The notes below the pieces were generated by a model. It was not told where the DNA came from. It saw only the letters and a program-made list of their open reading frames with translations, and searched no databases. A stretch of DNA of 64,000 bases, taken from contig JAPWGK010000005.1 of NCBI GenBank assembly GCA_029641185.1, positions 62,001 through 126,000 on the forward strand. The letters run 5' to 3'. Source of the stretch: Pseudofabraea citricarpa (lineage: Eukaryota; Ascomycota; Leotiomycetes; Helotiales; Dermateaceae). Below, in pieces: positions 22,608 to 34,936 of the stretch. The translations under genes and the position numbers were made by a program. The first letter of the stretch is position 1. Each line of letters opens with the position of its first letter.

Positions 22608-25600
22608 CTACCATTCAATATCTATGCTACTTAAGCAACCTGTGGATAACTCGTCCATTACCGGCTCTACAATTGCCTTCTCCGTTTTTAGTTGAGATGC
22701 TTGTCTTGTTCTTGTGTAAAACACTGAGCAGTCCTTACTGTCGCACCTAACGTCCTCCAACGGCGAAATCCCTGAGCAACTCTGGCAAATCTTTCGCAAA
22801 TCAGTGAGCTTTTTCTCTGCCTTACTGAGCCTAGTTCGAAGTTTCAACAAGGCAGCTGGCTCATCTGCTAAGCAGTTTGGACAAATAGCGCCTTCAAATT
22901 CCAGCTTCTCCCTACAAACAAGACAAGAAGAAGATTTCATATAAGACTCGAGGCTCTTCTTGTTGATTGCGGGTTCTGTTGGTTGGCCCTGCAATTGCAG
23001 AAGTGCATCTACTTTTCTGATTCTTTGTACTTTGGGCATCTCATCATACCAACTTCGAACGTTAGCACCCATGAGATTGAAGATCCGTTCAAGAGGCGGG
23101 ATGAGATTTTTGGAGATGTAGTATTCGGAATCTAATTCGTTGTGCCCACTCCGGATCAGCTCTTCGGGGGCTACGCATCGATCAATCAATCGAGCGCCCG
23201 GTGCCCCTGTCATTACAACATAGGGTACGCGTTCTCCGTATTGCGGTTCAGCTCGAACATCTTCAAGCATCCGCCGTGTGCTGATGAGCGCACCTGGTGG
23301 TGGTGGCCCTTTATCACTGTATGTTCCAAGCTTGACTTCCCTAGCAAAGCAGAAATCTTGAACAGAGACCGAACCTGTCATGATTTTCTCACATTGCTCC
23401 TGGAAGTATGCCTTGACCTGGCTGAGGTCAGCGGTCCGAAATAGTATCTTAAGTGCCTTCTCTTCGATTTTCTGTTCTGCAGGTGTGCCATCTCGACGGA
23501 CAGTTTCGATTCCTTTGGCATCAAACTCCGGCTCCTTTTGGTCCTTACTTTCATATTTGAATCCCACGTAGCGTTTCTTTGCTAAAAGAACGCAAGGAAA
23601 GTAGACCTTTTCAAATTTGAGCTTGACAGGACGTGGGTTTATGTTTGTAATTGTTTTGGCAATCTCATTCCCAATATCAAAAGCCTGGTCTTTGCTGCGA
23701 CCTTTCAGGTGCACGAACAAACTATCCGTGTCACCATAAACAACTTCGGCTCCCCAGCGCTCTACAGAATGAATCAGTGCAATAGCCTTTTCCAGTGTTT
23801 CTCGCCCAGTTTGTACAATGCTATCAGCGATCTCTGAGCATGGCATGCGTCCTGAGTACGAAGCAGAGGTATAGCCATACGTGACATTTGCAATCAGCTT
23901 CAGGGCTAATTGTCTGTTGTTCAGTAGGCGTTGAAGAGTTTTGTCGTCCTTGTCGATTTTCATGCCACTTTTTACCATGACTCGTGTCTCGAGAATCTCG
24001 CCCAACATTTTGGCCAATAAAGACTTACGTATATCTGGCTTAGTATACATCATTCCATTAGGAGCAATGTTGATGTGGTCTTTCAGCAACTCAAGGAGCC
24101 GCTGTTGTCTTTCAAAATCTGTGAAGCCCATCTTGTTGGTCCCGCGCCAGTTGACTATTCTCCCAAGGAAGGTAGAATAGCAGTAGTTATATGCGATCAT
24201 GACGCTAGGGTAGAGACTCTGAAAGTCGAGTACTAACAGAGGGCTGCTGTAGAACGCACTCTGTGGCTCCATAACAAGGGGCAGACATTCCAAGGCATTT
24301 TGACTGCCTACCTGTTTCCTGCTGGGCGAGATGAGCATAAAGTTTTCTGCTTTCGCGATGCGGAACATAAGAGATTCGACTTTAAACTGTGACCCACGTG
24401 AGAAGACCGAAAAAAAATCTACGCCTAGAAGTCGGGCTTGCTCACTCGTCCGAGGAATGAGCTCATTCTGTTCTAATATTTCCAAGTTAAGCTGAACTCG
24501 TGAGATATAGTGGTTGAGAACCTTGATTAGATCTCGGGGTTTTCCATTTCTGTACCATGCTGTCAGATCTGCCCAGGTAAAGTGAGGCACTCGACGATGG
24601 AGCAAATGGAAGACCACATTCTCCAAAGTATACTGAAGAAGATTCAGCTCGCTTCGCATAGCTCGCCAGACATTGATCATATGCCTGCCAGTAATGCGAA
24701 TTGTGGAAGTGGTATTAAACCCCCACTTGTCACTATCTTTGCCAAATCTTCCATGGGATTGCGATTTCATCCTGGAGAATTCGTCGCACAAATTGTAATC
24801 ATACTTCAAACGCGCGCGCTCTATAAGATAACCCCACGAGCCGCCATGAACCTCATATCCAGTCAAAATATCAGGATCACAACGTCTTACATTCTGAACC
24901 ATTCGAACCATAAGGTCAAGCTCTGAAGTCTCCTCCTGAACCTCCACTGCCACTTGCTTTGAAATCCTTTGTGCCATTAGGCTATCCTCAGATAACACTA
25001 CGATGCCGACATGTGGGCGAAATTCAGTACCACTGCTAGCCAGTCCTTCGCTGGATTGCAAGCACCAAAACAAACATTGTATTTCGTCCTCTTCGGGGTT
25101 TGGCACCAAGCTTCCTCTGGTGCTGACATGAATTTCGAGACTCATAGTGCTCATGTATTGTGTCTCGTGCTGTATGCCGCTGGCTTTCTGATTCTGTGTG
25201 TATTTGAAGCCGTGTTTGTTCTTCTGGGTAGGTCCATCAATTTGAGAAAGCTTCTTAGACCCTGTTTGTCGTTCAACAACTGCAGGCTTTGCTCGTTGCG
25301 CAGCATCTGCCTTTTTTTGTGTACTAATAAATAGCCAACTGCGCACCGCCGTTTTTGTTGGAGGGGGGGTGGAGATTGCCCAGCTACGAAGGTTACAGGC
25401 CCTTCTCCGCAGCCTGTATGTACCTTCTTCGGCTGGTTTATCTGGGGCTAAACCCAACTTCCGCCCATGAGCTGCTTCAGAATTGCCGCTAGGATCGAAA
25501 TCGGAGAGGAACGGAACGGTCAAGCTCTCTAATCTAAACTCTCTTCCTGCCCATTCCCTAGGGCGCTCAGGAACATCGATTTCGTTACTGTAAAAAGCAT

Positions 25601-27905
25601 CCTGGTAGATGACTTCGGGGAGGTCGAAAGCTTGCATGGTGGCTGTTACTGTCAGGCGCGAGGGTGGCCTTGTGTGTATGCCCAAGATGTTAATTCCACA
25701 GACAGACCCAAAGCTTCGCTGCATACTCTTTGCCAGATGTGGTAATTTGAGAGTATTGACTAAGGAGCCAGTTTTCATGCTTAGATTTGAGAACAAGTGA
25801 CCTTCGGTTCTCTTTGGACAACTTGACGGCATTGGGGCAAAAGAGACATTCTTCGAAGCGGGTACCTTTAAACTATGCTGAGATGAACTTTTCTGGCTCA
25901 ACCTTAGGATCGTACTCGGCTCCTGGGGGTCTTTCACGACTGCGAAGTTAAATACTTGTGTGATTGAACGTTCATGTGTAGTAGCCATGTCAGGCGAGTG
26001 CTTTCTTTTAGATCCAACGCATGTTCGTCGAGAGGCATTGACTGTTGCCGGCTGAGGTTGAGCTACGCGACCTCGCTTTGGCTTGCTGTTGGGTGTTGCT
26101 TCAAAGGAAATAAGAGCACTTTGGGGTGGTATGATAGGTGGTGTGACAGGATTGTTGATCGGTCTCTTTGCGTCACTGGTGCGAGCTGGACTATGATGAG
26201 TGATGCCTTCGTGAGGCACCGGGAATGCCGTTCCTCGCTTTATATCCTGTAGGGCATTTCCCGAAAGTGTAGGGACCAACGAAGAATTATCTGTGAATGC
26301 CAAAGTATCCGAGAAGGCACTTGTTCCATATAGTGAAGGATGGTATGATGATAAACCTCTTTGAACCTCGTCGGAACTCAGCGTTGTCGCTAAATATGAG
26401 TCGCGCTGACCGAGAGAGGTTCCATTTATATCTGCTGGATCGACTACTTGTGAAACATTGACGGGAGATAGTTGGTGGATATTGTTATTTTGGGCTTCAT
26501 CTATCTCAGTTATGTCACAATCGCCGGTTTCATTAGGACTTCCCAGTTGCTGTTGTGACAATTGTACCTCTCTCATGACGTCTTCGTCTGAATTATATGC
26601 ATCTTCATCGTCGTTACTAGTACCAATTCCTCTCAGTCTGTTTTCGTCCACCTCGGTTCCTCCGAGGTCATTGGGTAGTGCACTGTCATCTTCAGCGGCT
26701 GAAGACTCGAGTCCTAGTGCAGGACGAAGATTTTCGGGATATAGGTCTTCAACTGCCTCAAGACTCGACCGTATTCCAGCGTCGAAAGAAGACGGCGCAA
26801 TGAAAGTCTCAAATGTGATCTCGGCGCCGTCGCTTTTCTTCTTCTCTTCGCTGATAAGAGCCATGACCATCTCATGATACTCCTCTTCGTGAATCCAACC
26901 GCCGGGCTGAGAGTTTCGAGTGTCCGCAGACATAGAGATGAGAGCTTCTACAGGGAATGGGCTGCTCCCAGGATCAGCATTGGACATTCGCGCCTTTCTT
27001 CTTCGTGTCTCATCCCTCCAGAGTCCGGCCATACTATGGACAAGTTTCTCATTTGGAGACACAGGATTGAGTCGTTCTATAAAATCATGATGTATATCCC
27101 TAGGCTTGATATCCTGGCGATTGAGGATGTCTTGTACGCAAAGGTCAACCTCAAGTGAACAATGGCTCACCTTAGGAAGAATGGATTCCTCAACCAACAA
27201 TTCGCTAGGTATAGAGCGGTCATGCCAAAGATGTGATAGACTGTTCGTTCCCTCGTAGTTTGGTACTGGGATGCGAAATGATACCTTCTCGCAGTCGATA
27301 TATCCACAACCGTAAAGATTGTAATCTGTCATCCACTGCAAAATATACTGCAGATGCGCCTCGTAGGGCTGAAATATCTTCTTCATGACAACGCCCTGGC
27401 GCAATAGATCTGCAAGGCGTGTCATAACCATTGGATTTAGCATGTAGATCTTAAAAAAGTATTTATAGCCCACATGGTATCCATAGAAAGGAATTCCCTT
27501 CACTAGAGTTATCCGCGCGACAAATTTGGCGTTTCCATCATACATGTTGCGCCTGTAACTGACCGCCAGAGCGTAATCGATGGAGAGATGAAGGCGATGG
27601 ATGTATGCGCCGACTGTAACAGGGTCAGCAACAAGTTAAGGCGCCGTTGGAGTTGAGCCCGCCAACTCACCATCTTCCTCAATAAGACTCCCATCGTGTT
27701 CGATGTAGAGGTACGGGAATGCGCCATGGATATGAGCGCACACCTTCTGCCCAGTCTCGGTAGCCCCAAAGACTCTTATGACTGGAACCTGCGGCTCTCT
27801 ATGCATCTCGGATTGCTTCACATTATTCCGGAGTTGAGGATCAAATTGTGTAGGGGCGGATTGATAATGGTCTACACAATTCAGCCGAATGCGAAACAGC
27901 TTCAT
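22608..27905 (-). CDS. REV3: DNA polymerase zeta catalytic subunit (REV3)
   Basis: REV3 is the B-family polymerase that extends DNA past lesions in translesion synthesis. Two minus-strand exons, 27905-27671 and 27613-22608 with a 56-nt intron, are phase-consistent and give 1746 aa. The N-terminal polymerase segment (MKLFRIRLNCVDHY...) is followed by a long low-complexity region (about residues 300-750). The polymerase core follows: motif A DFQSLYPSVM near residue 1210, motif B KLIANVTYGYTSASYSGRM, and motif C YGDTDSLFVHL near residue 1371. The C-terminal cysteine modules CLVCREK...CPNC (near 1641) and CQSC...CDSKDC (near 1684-1700) match the zinc and Fe-S modules that bind accessory subunits. 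No disruption is seen. The gene is divergent from SLU7 over 283 bp. Confidence 0.96.
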
Positions 27906-28188
27906 GGTAATCGTCTATTGTTAAAGTTCCACGCTGCAACAGGCGTCTGAATCAACATAGCTGATGCGTGTTTGTGAAGAGAGTTGCAAGATGCCGAGGT
28001 TTTTGAACAGTATGCAAAAAGGTCTGTTATGAATGCCCCTCGATGCCAAACAGGATGGATTACTGATTAGGTCGACCGACGCGTTGTCCATTCACGAAGT
28101 CCCGTGACATCAGATACCAGTAGTGCACGATAAGATCCACGGAACTTCAGGCTTTTGCATCACAACTTTTTAATAAGGCACCAGCAAA
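27906..28188. promoter_or_regulatory. Bidirectional promoter REV3/SLU7
   Basis: 283 bp separate the two divergent start codons; both promoters must be here. No specific site is recognised. Confidence 0.5.
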
Positions 28189-29610
28189 ATGCCTCCCGCA
28201 GGTGTGCAGCCCCGAAAGCCAAATGCGCCTTCAGCAGCAAACAAAGAGGCAAATGAGTATATTCCATCTTTCATCTCGAAGAAGCCCTTCTACATCGGCG
28301 AGGAGGACGACCAAAACGATTATCTTGAGCATCAGCGGCTGCAAAAGGCACAGTCTGATCAGTCACAATGGTATGACCGAGGAAAGAAAGTCGGTCCTGC
28401 GGCGACCAAGTTCCGCAAAGGCGCGTGTGAAAACTGCGGTGCCATGACACACAAGACAAAGGAGTGTCTAAGCAGACCTCGTGCCAAAGGGGCGAAGTGG
28501 ACTGGCAAGGATATTCAGGCGGACGAGGTGGTCCAGGATGTGAGTTTGGGATGGGATGCGAAAAGAGATCGTTGGAATGGGTATGATGCGAAGGAGTACA
28601 AAGCAGTGATTGACGAGTATGCGGAATTGGAAGAGCTACGCAAGAGATCTCAGCCAAAGGAGGACGGAGATGAGGAGGATGATGGGGCAAAATATGCAGA
28701 GGAGTCAGATATGGGTCGACATCAGAGTACATCCACGAAGCAATTGCGTATTCGAGAAGATACGGCGAAATACCTGCTCAACCTAGATCTTGATTCTGCA
28801 AAGTACGACCCAAAGACCAGATCTATGGTGGATAGTGGCGCAACAGCAGATACAGCGGCTGCTCTTGTCGCAGAGGAGGGCTTCATGAGGGCGTCCGGAG
28901 ACGCTGCAGAGTTTGAAAGAGCCCAAAAATACGCCTGGGAGTCGCAAGAAAAGGCGGGTGATACAAAGCAGCACTTGCAAGCAAACCCTACGTCTGGCGA
29001 ATACTACCGTCGCAAGGAGAAAGAGGAGGCAGAGATCAAGCGTGGCGCGCACAAGAAGATGCTTCTGGAAAGGTATGGCGAGGAAGTCAACCCACAAGCT
29101 GCTGCCCTTCGCCAAGCAGCCGTCGTCGAGTCTGAGAAATTTGTGGAATACGACGAATCTGGAGGGATCAAAGGAGCTCCCAAGGCTTTGGTCCGATCAA
29201 AATATTCGGAAGATGTTCTCATCAACAACCATATATCAGTCTGGGGCAGCTGGTGGTCGAATTTCACTTGGGGTTATGCATGTTGCCATTCAATGATCAA
29301 GAACAGTTATTGCACGGGTCAAGAAGGCAAAGATGCCTTTGAAGAGGCTGACCGCCTTCGTACGGGCGGTGACTTGGTTGAAGAAGAAGATGCGAAGGAA
29401 ATCGAATGGCCCTCAAATATGGCCATAACTACAGTCACAGAGGAAGCCGCTGAGCCAGTCGAAATCGAAGCAAAAGCGATCGCTAAGAAGCGAACCATGG
29501 ACGAAATGAAAGGCGGTGTCTCAGAAGAAGACATGGATGCTTACAGGAGGAAACGGACAGCAAAAAATGACCCAATGGCTGCGTTCTTGGGTAGAGATGA
29601 GCTACTGTAA
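28189..29610 (+). CDS. SLU7: Pre-mRNA-splicing factor SLU7
   Basis: SLU7 is a second-step splicing factor that helps select the 3' splice site. It is intronless and 473 aa long. The N-terminus has [18 protein letters not shown]. The CCHC zinc knuckle uses C80, C83, H88 and C93 ([14 protein letters not shown]). The Slu7 domain continues with [28 protein letters not shown], and the conserved [19 protein letters not shown] near residue 350. The C-terminus is Lys/Glu-rich and ends in [13 protein letters not shown]. The length fits other filamentous fungi. Starting at ATG 28189 gives a typical fungal N-terminus. Confidence 0.96.
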   Translation: MPPAGVQPRKPNAPSAANKEANEYIPSFISKKPFYIGEEDDQNDYLEHQRLQKAQSDQSQWYDRGKKVGPAATKFRKGACENCGAMTHKTKECLSRPRAKGAKWTGKDIQADEVVQDVSLGWDAKRDRWNGYDAKEYKAVIDEYAELEELRKRSQPKEDGDEEDDGAKYAEESDMGRHQSTSTKQLRIREDTAKYLLNLDLDSAKYDPKTRSMVDSGATADTAAALVAEEGFMRASGDAAEFERAQKYAWESQEKAGDTKQHLQANPTSGEYYRRKEKEEAEIKRGAHKKMLLERYGEEVNPQAAALRQAAVVESEKFVEYDESGGIKGAPKALVRSKYSEDVLINNHISVWGSWWSNFTWGYACCHSMIKNSYCTGQEGKDAFEEADRLRTGGDLVEEEDAKEIEWPSNMAITTVTEEAAEPVEIEAKAIAKKRTMDEMKGGVSEEDMDAYRRKRTAKNDPMAAFLGRDELL

Positions 29611-29860
29611 CAAAATAATCATAACCTTAAAAGGTTGGCGTTTCGGAATATTGCATCTTGAAGGGCGTTAGATTTATCACGAACTTGAATCACATTTCGT
29701 CTGCTTTTGATTTTATTCATTGTTTTTGTGCCATTGCAACTTTCCATGCATTTTGCTTTAACGCCTCGAGTTTAAATTACACTCGATGCCCAGTGACCCG
29801 ATAGGAGATGAAATCTGCACACCCTTGGTAGCTAAAAACATCCCAACGATGTTAATGCAT

Positions 29861-30679
29861 TTATTCTTCATCATCATCATCACCATCGTCACCACCATCC
29901 TTCTTCTCGGCGGCCTTTGCCTTCTTTCTGCGAACACGACCTGGGCGTCCACCACCGAATGGAGAGCTCAATGCGAAGTCGATGTGCTTCTGTGAGTCAA
30001 GACGGACCACGAACGAGGGAACGTTGACGATTTGCTTTCCAACGCGGATGTGTCTCTGGCGGATGAGAACACGGGCGTGGTGGATAGACTTGGCAAGACC
30101 GAGCTTGTAAACACAGGTCTGTAGGCGACGCTCCAAGAAATCCTCAATCTTGAGAGCTAACACGTAATCGAGCTTCATGCGGGACTCGTCGAGGACACCA
30201 ACTCGGACAAGACGGCGAATGAGTGCATTTCCCTCGAACAGGCGCTTTGGATCCTTCTCGTCAAGGGTGAGGAGCTGACTGTTTGGTGTGTGAGTACTAC
30301 GCCCATTGAATCTTCCCTGCTCTTCTGTTCTTACCGGGCAGCACGACGGATCTTTGAGAGTGTGAGCTGGACACGCCAGACTTCGCGCTTGTTGCGGAGA
30401 CCGTACTCGCCGACGAGCTTCAATTCGGAGTCCCTAATATAGGGTCAGTGACTTGAACAGAGACAAGCTCATGCACATTGGTCTTGCGGAGATACTAACA
30501 AACGAGCCGACTATTGGAAAGTCAGTAAAATGAGAGACGGCAAACGGATTTTCAAGGTGAATTCACTTACCTCGAATGGGCGACGAGGGACTTTGTACTG
30601 TAAAAGGCTGTCAGCATGCTGCATCTAGCGCAATTTGTTCCTTTCAACTCACAGTCTTACTGTAAGACCGGGGTGCCAT
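29861..30679 (-). CDS. RPS9: 40S ribosomal protein S9 (uS4)
   Basis: This is a small-subunit ribosomal protein that binds 18S rRNA early in assembly. Minus-strand exons: 30679-30653, 30597-30571, 30510-30500 (11 nt), 30433-30335, 30278-29861. The model is phase-consistent and gives 193 aa. The N-terminus reads [18 protein letters not shown]. The S4 RNA-binding domain contains [20 protein letters not shown] and [19 protein letters not shown]. The C-terminus is basic then acidic (DDGDDDDEE). The short 5' exons interrupted by introns are typical of fungal ribosomal protein genes, and the 11-nt exon encodes the S-A-R-L join before [19 protein letters not shown]. Confidence 0.96.
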
Positions 30680-31370
30680 TTTTGCGATTCGTGAGGATGT
30701 CGAATCGTGAAAGTTGGCAGGTTGTCGTTTGCTGATGAAGATCAAGAAGTTGGAATTCTCAGTATTGTTCGTGTGCCGAATAAATATTTTCGCTTGATCA
30801 CGCTAGCTGAGTTGGTCACATGAGATAAGAGGCGCTAGTGCTCGCTTAGTACATCATGTGATACATTGCAGGTGCTCTAGACGAGATGCTAAGATCCGAT
30901 ACGTACCACGAGCCGAGGTGGAATTTTGGTTGGTAGAATGCAGGCCGTTGTAGAAAGGAAGCAATAACTTGTGTAAATTGATTGTGATTGTGTAGGTAGT
31001 TGAATTGAGAAGAGCTCCTGTAATAGAGGAAACAACTTACATTCAGGCAGTGCCTCTAGCGCGCTTCCCTTCCCTTCCCTGTGATACTCACCCATCCATG
31101 TATACTTCCTAGCAAAATATGGTTCCTATATATTCCTCCCAAATGATGCCATTCCCAGCCATCTTCTGCAGAACCTCATTCTCCGCTAGCTTACCATCTA
31201 GAGCGTTTCTCCGAACATATGCCCTAACTATAGCCTTCTGTAATCCTAATTGTCCGTTTCCTTGATTCCTCACTCTCAAATACGATCTCCCGTATCATTC
31301 TAAGGCGTTTTGCATCATACGTCTATCTTTCTTCATATAATTCCCTATAAGTCAAATAGAGCCAGATCTT
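30680..31370. other. Promoter side of RPS9 and start of the accessory island
   Basis: The first few hundred bases are the RPS9 promoter. Beyond about 31100 the composition becomes pyrimidine- and A/T-rich with no recognisable gene. Confidence 0.5.
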
Positions 31371-32460
31371 TTTACTCGGTTATAAGAATAAGCAAAGGCG
31401 GGATCGGTATACCTAAACACGGCGGAAAACACTCGAACTCTTAAATCGCGTACGCGTATATAGTAAAGGACTTGCTTGTAAAAGAAATTACTCCCGTAGA
31501 AATCATAAATAATAACATTTATATACTCGTTTATAGAAAGTCGTGTTTACACTAGAATCTTTAGTATATATATAAATGTAATTACTTACGTGAATATTAG
31601 ATATAAATTTAACTTAAAAGCACAGAAAACAATTAAATGATAATATATTTAAGTAACTTTAACAATTAGTTTTACTTATATTTTTTCTAGAAGGTTTTAT
31701 TCGTATATAATATAATCCTTAAGTAAAGTTATATAATATTTAATATTACTTGGCTACCTAAGTATATATATAGGTATATTAAGTATATATATAAGTATAT
31801 TAAGTATATATATTGAATAACAATCACGTGGGAACTACTGTTTATACAAAGGCCTCCCTCTTATAGTTATCCTCTTTCCTCCTTGGGCAAACTTTATATC
31901 TTTCGAGAAGCATTCACTATAGTACTTATCAAACCGTTGATTACAGTCAACCAACATTATAATTAAAGGCTACCTATATGGCCCAACCCAATTCCTCGAC
32001 AATATAACACAGCTCTTTTAGTAACAGGGGTATTCAAATCCTTTTATTTTCTATAGTAAATTTCGAATAACCATTCTATAACGCTTTGTCTATAAAACTC
32101 TAGGCAAAAACAGTCGATCTTATTCAAATCAACTTGGCTGGCTGTATATCACTTAATTGAGATTGTTGGATTCTTGAAAGTTGACTCGATTGCAGAATAG
32201 AGTAAGTCTAAAGAGTGGTATATATACAGGTAAAAGTAGGTCTGATATGGTAGCTTGAAACTAGTGAAACTTGGTGAAACTGGTAGTAAAACCTGAATCC
32301 TGAAGTCTGATAGAGATACACGCGAGAAGTTTTACATAAAACGAGTCATAAGTAGCCACATAGGCATACAGCGAGAAGCTACATGGGAGGAACAAAGGGA
32401 ATCGATTTGTGTCTTCTACAAATAATCATTCCTAGGATTATACAGCGTTGTAGATTATTG
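31371..32460. repeat. AT-rich, gene-free block, possible RIP-degraded repeat
   Basis: About 1.1 kb of strongly A/T-biased sequence has long runs of TATATA-type words (densest at about 31500-31830, with a TAAGTATATATA unit repeated several times) and no open frame. Its composition contrasts sharply with the neighbouring housekeeping genes. In filamentous ascomycetes this look is typical of transposon remnants mutated by repeat-induced point mutation. No transposon domain or terminal repeat could be identified, so the element type is unknown. Confidence 0.6.
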
Positions 32461-32555
32461 GTGTTTTCAAATGGCCACCCACACTTCCTCTAACCACATC
32501 AAAATTATACAAAAACCCTTCCACCACTGCCATGTAGCCAAATATCTTGCCAGAG

Positions 32556-34562
32556 TTAATTGTGATTTTCCTTGACAGATCGATATTCCATTCCCAGTGA
32601 ACCAATAAGTGTTACGAGTGATAGGACTACTGGAAGGTAGAATGTTTGACTAATTGCCTTGTCATAGCTCCGCACAAGTCCATTTAGCTCCACTTCCCTA
32701 AGACTATCATTTAAGCCAAGAAAACCAGTAGTCTGCAAAAGAGTAGCGTTCAGTGAAGGAGCGTATTCTCTCATACTGATTAACAACCGGTTTGCAAATA
32801 TCGGCTGGGCTATTGGAACAAAATGGGCTGGACCGAAGCCTTGTGCAATTCTACGAGGCCCCAAAAACTAGTAAAGCTTGGTCAAGTGTCACCAAATATG
32901 TGGATTCTGCCTAGGTTCTGCATAACAAATTATCTCATTTGAGCATGAGAGTCAAGATGCTATAGAAGAATAAACAAATCCAGGGGGAGCAACAATTTCT
33001 TTCAGGCGGACTCACTGAATTATCGCGACACCAATAGGGGTGTCCGCTTGGGAGAGAACGGTTTGCACAGCCACTTGCGGTGCCTGAAATCCTATGCCAA
33101 CACCAAACCCCAGGAGGAATTGAATTTCGATCAAACTTGCCAACTTGGCATCTACCTCCAAGGTTGCCAGAAGACCTGCAGCAATGGGAGCAAGCAAACT
33201 TGTAAGGACCATAAACGAAGTGAAATATCCAAAGGCAGTTGTCAAAGTACCGCCTAAGACGACAGAAATCAACAAGCCACATATGCTGGGAAGAACCATG
33301 ACTCCAGATCTTGCAGCAGAAGTCTGCCTCGCGGCCTGGGAGTATATGGGCATCTAGTAACACGGTTAGCTCATCTGCTATACATCCGAAGCAGTCCAAC
33401 TTACATAGTATCCCACGATATTTAAAGCTGCATTGTTAGCACAACTGAACACAAATCCATATATCACACTTCGTTGCAAGCTGGGATAGTGTAAGCATCA
33501 ACTCAAAATTGGTATCATTTACGTACATTATTCTGGGTGGAATGGTTGCTCTGTCCTGTTTGTTGCATCCATATGAAGATCCCCAGGCCAATAATGAATG
33601 CGACAAATAGTGAAATGAGCCTGGGGTTAGTCCACTCATGCGTCGTACCACCATACTGCAGTGCTTCAAGACATGTTGTAACAGATGGAATGAAAAGTAT
33701 TGTTCCAGTCAAGTCCAATGGGCCAGCTTTTTCTTTAATGGCAGTGAGCTGTTTGGATTAATCTGCGGATCCTCGAAGAATAGGATAACCGAAGCAATGC
33801 AAATGGCTCCAAACGGGAGATTTATATAGAAGCACCATCCCCACCAGATAGACTCCGTGATGATACCTCCTAGTAATGGTGCGCTCACCGAGGCGATTAC
33901 TTCGATGGCAGCTCCCATGCCACCATAAATTGCCCCTTGTCTGACCGGAACACTCTGGCCAGAAATACTAAAGACCCCTTGGATAATGGCACAATTCCCC
34001 AAACCACAGACAGCACGGCCCAGAAGAAAGGCATATGATTTGGACGCTATTGTAGCCAACACAGACCCAAGCTCGAAAATTGCACATGTAACCATGAGAA
34101 TGGTTTTGATATAGAACATTTATTTCATAAATTTTACCCTGCTTAGGATGATGATATTTAAGCGGGCAACATACAAAGATGAATTGGAAGGAGATGGAGG
34201 TCAGTTGAAAAGCAGCTACATACCATCCAATGTTGGCTGTCGTCTTGAATTCTCTAGAAATAGTTAGAATGGCAGTAGCAAGGATCGAGTCGTGCTACTC
34301 TAAATCAGTACCAAGAAACACCATTGGCTCACCTAGAAGGCAAAGCATACCAAGCCTGTGAGAATTAAGGACAGAGCCAAGGTAATGACTATGGCAACAA
34401 ATTTGGCACCATTTGGGTATATTATATCATCCCGTGGTATATGGCGATCAAGCTGTAGGCCTTCTAAAGGTAAGACGTCAATCCTTGCGGATGGAATACT
34501 TGGCTCGACACGAGAGAAGACTGTACTGTGTCGACTGTTCTAGCGCTGGAGGGAGAGGACAT
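32556..34562 (-). pseudogene. Decayed major facilitator superfamily transporter
   Basis: Fragments of one MFS drug-transporter-like protein (14-TMS type) lie in order on the minus strand. The N-terminal membrane segment is near 34330-34410 (KFVAIVITLALSLILTGL). Then come an antiporter-like block in 33709-34119 (LLGRAVCGLGNCAIIQGVFS, GWCFYINLPFG), further helices in 33012-33720 and a C-terminal end at 32556-32864. Some introns still have good borders (for example near 33357-33406 and 33479-33524). However, the reading frame shifts several times: early in the N-terminus, near 34120, near 33735 and near 32860-32900. Stops follow each shift. The pieces cannot be joined by plausible introns, so I call it a pseudogene. 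It sits next to the AT-rich block, away from any cluster partner. Confidence 0.75.
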
Positions 34563-34936
34563 TGTGCCTGTTGGGGCGATGGTTATTAGTTCAAGTAAAC
34601 GAACTAACGAAGCCTTAACGAGCTACCTATAGTTAGCTATGGTACTATGGTGATGACTCCTCGGGGAACCGCAGCTGTTAAATACTTGAATATAGCAGTA
34701 AGCCAACTTGCTGACATCTGAAGTCCCAATAGGAATAAGCGATGAACGCCGATCGGCGTTGGACGATGGAGCTGTGACAGGGCAGCAAAGCTTGTGAGCA
34801 GCTAGCGAGCTCTGGACTTCAAGACCAGGGCTACTGGTTGTCATTATTGAGATTCCTCGCGTTTTCTATAACAGTATTTTACATTTTGCCCTCTTCCCTT
34901 ATACACCGTTCCCCAGCCGTCAGAAGAAAGTCCCTT
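34563..34936. other. Intergenic region MFS relic to PMT gene
   Basis: About 370 bp between the 5' end of the MFS relic and the 3' end of the mannosyltransferase gene. I see no gene. Confidence 0.55.

Noticed and set aside
28271..28732. Minus-strand open frame of 153 codons
   Set aside because: It is antisense to the SLU7 zinc-knuckle region; the His/Pro-rich translation is a typical reverse-strand artefact.
31371..32460. Considered as a mobile element with named type
   Set aside because: No transposase, reverse transcriptase or terminal repeats can be read. Only the A/T bias and repeated TATA-type words are visible, so only an AT-rich block is reported.
32556..34562. MFS transporter considered as an intact multi-intron gene
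   Set aside because: Several breaks shift the frame at places where no GT-AG intron fits, and stops follow each break.
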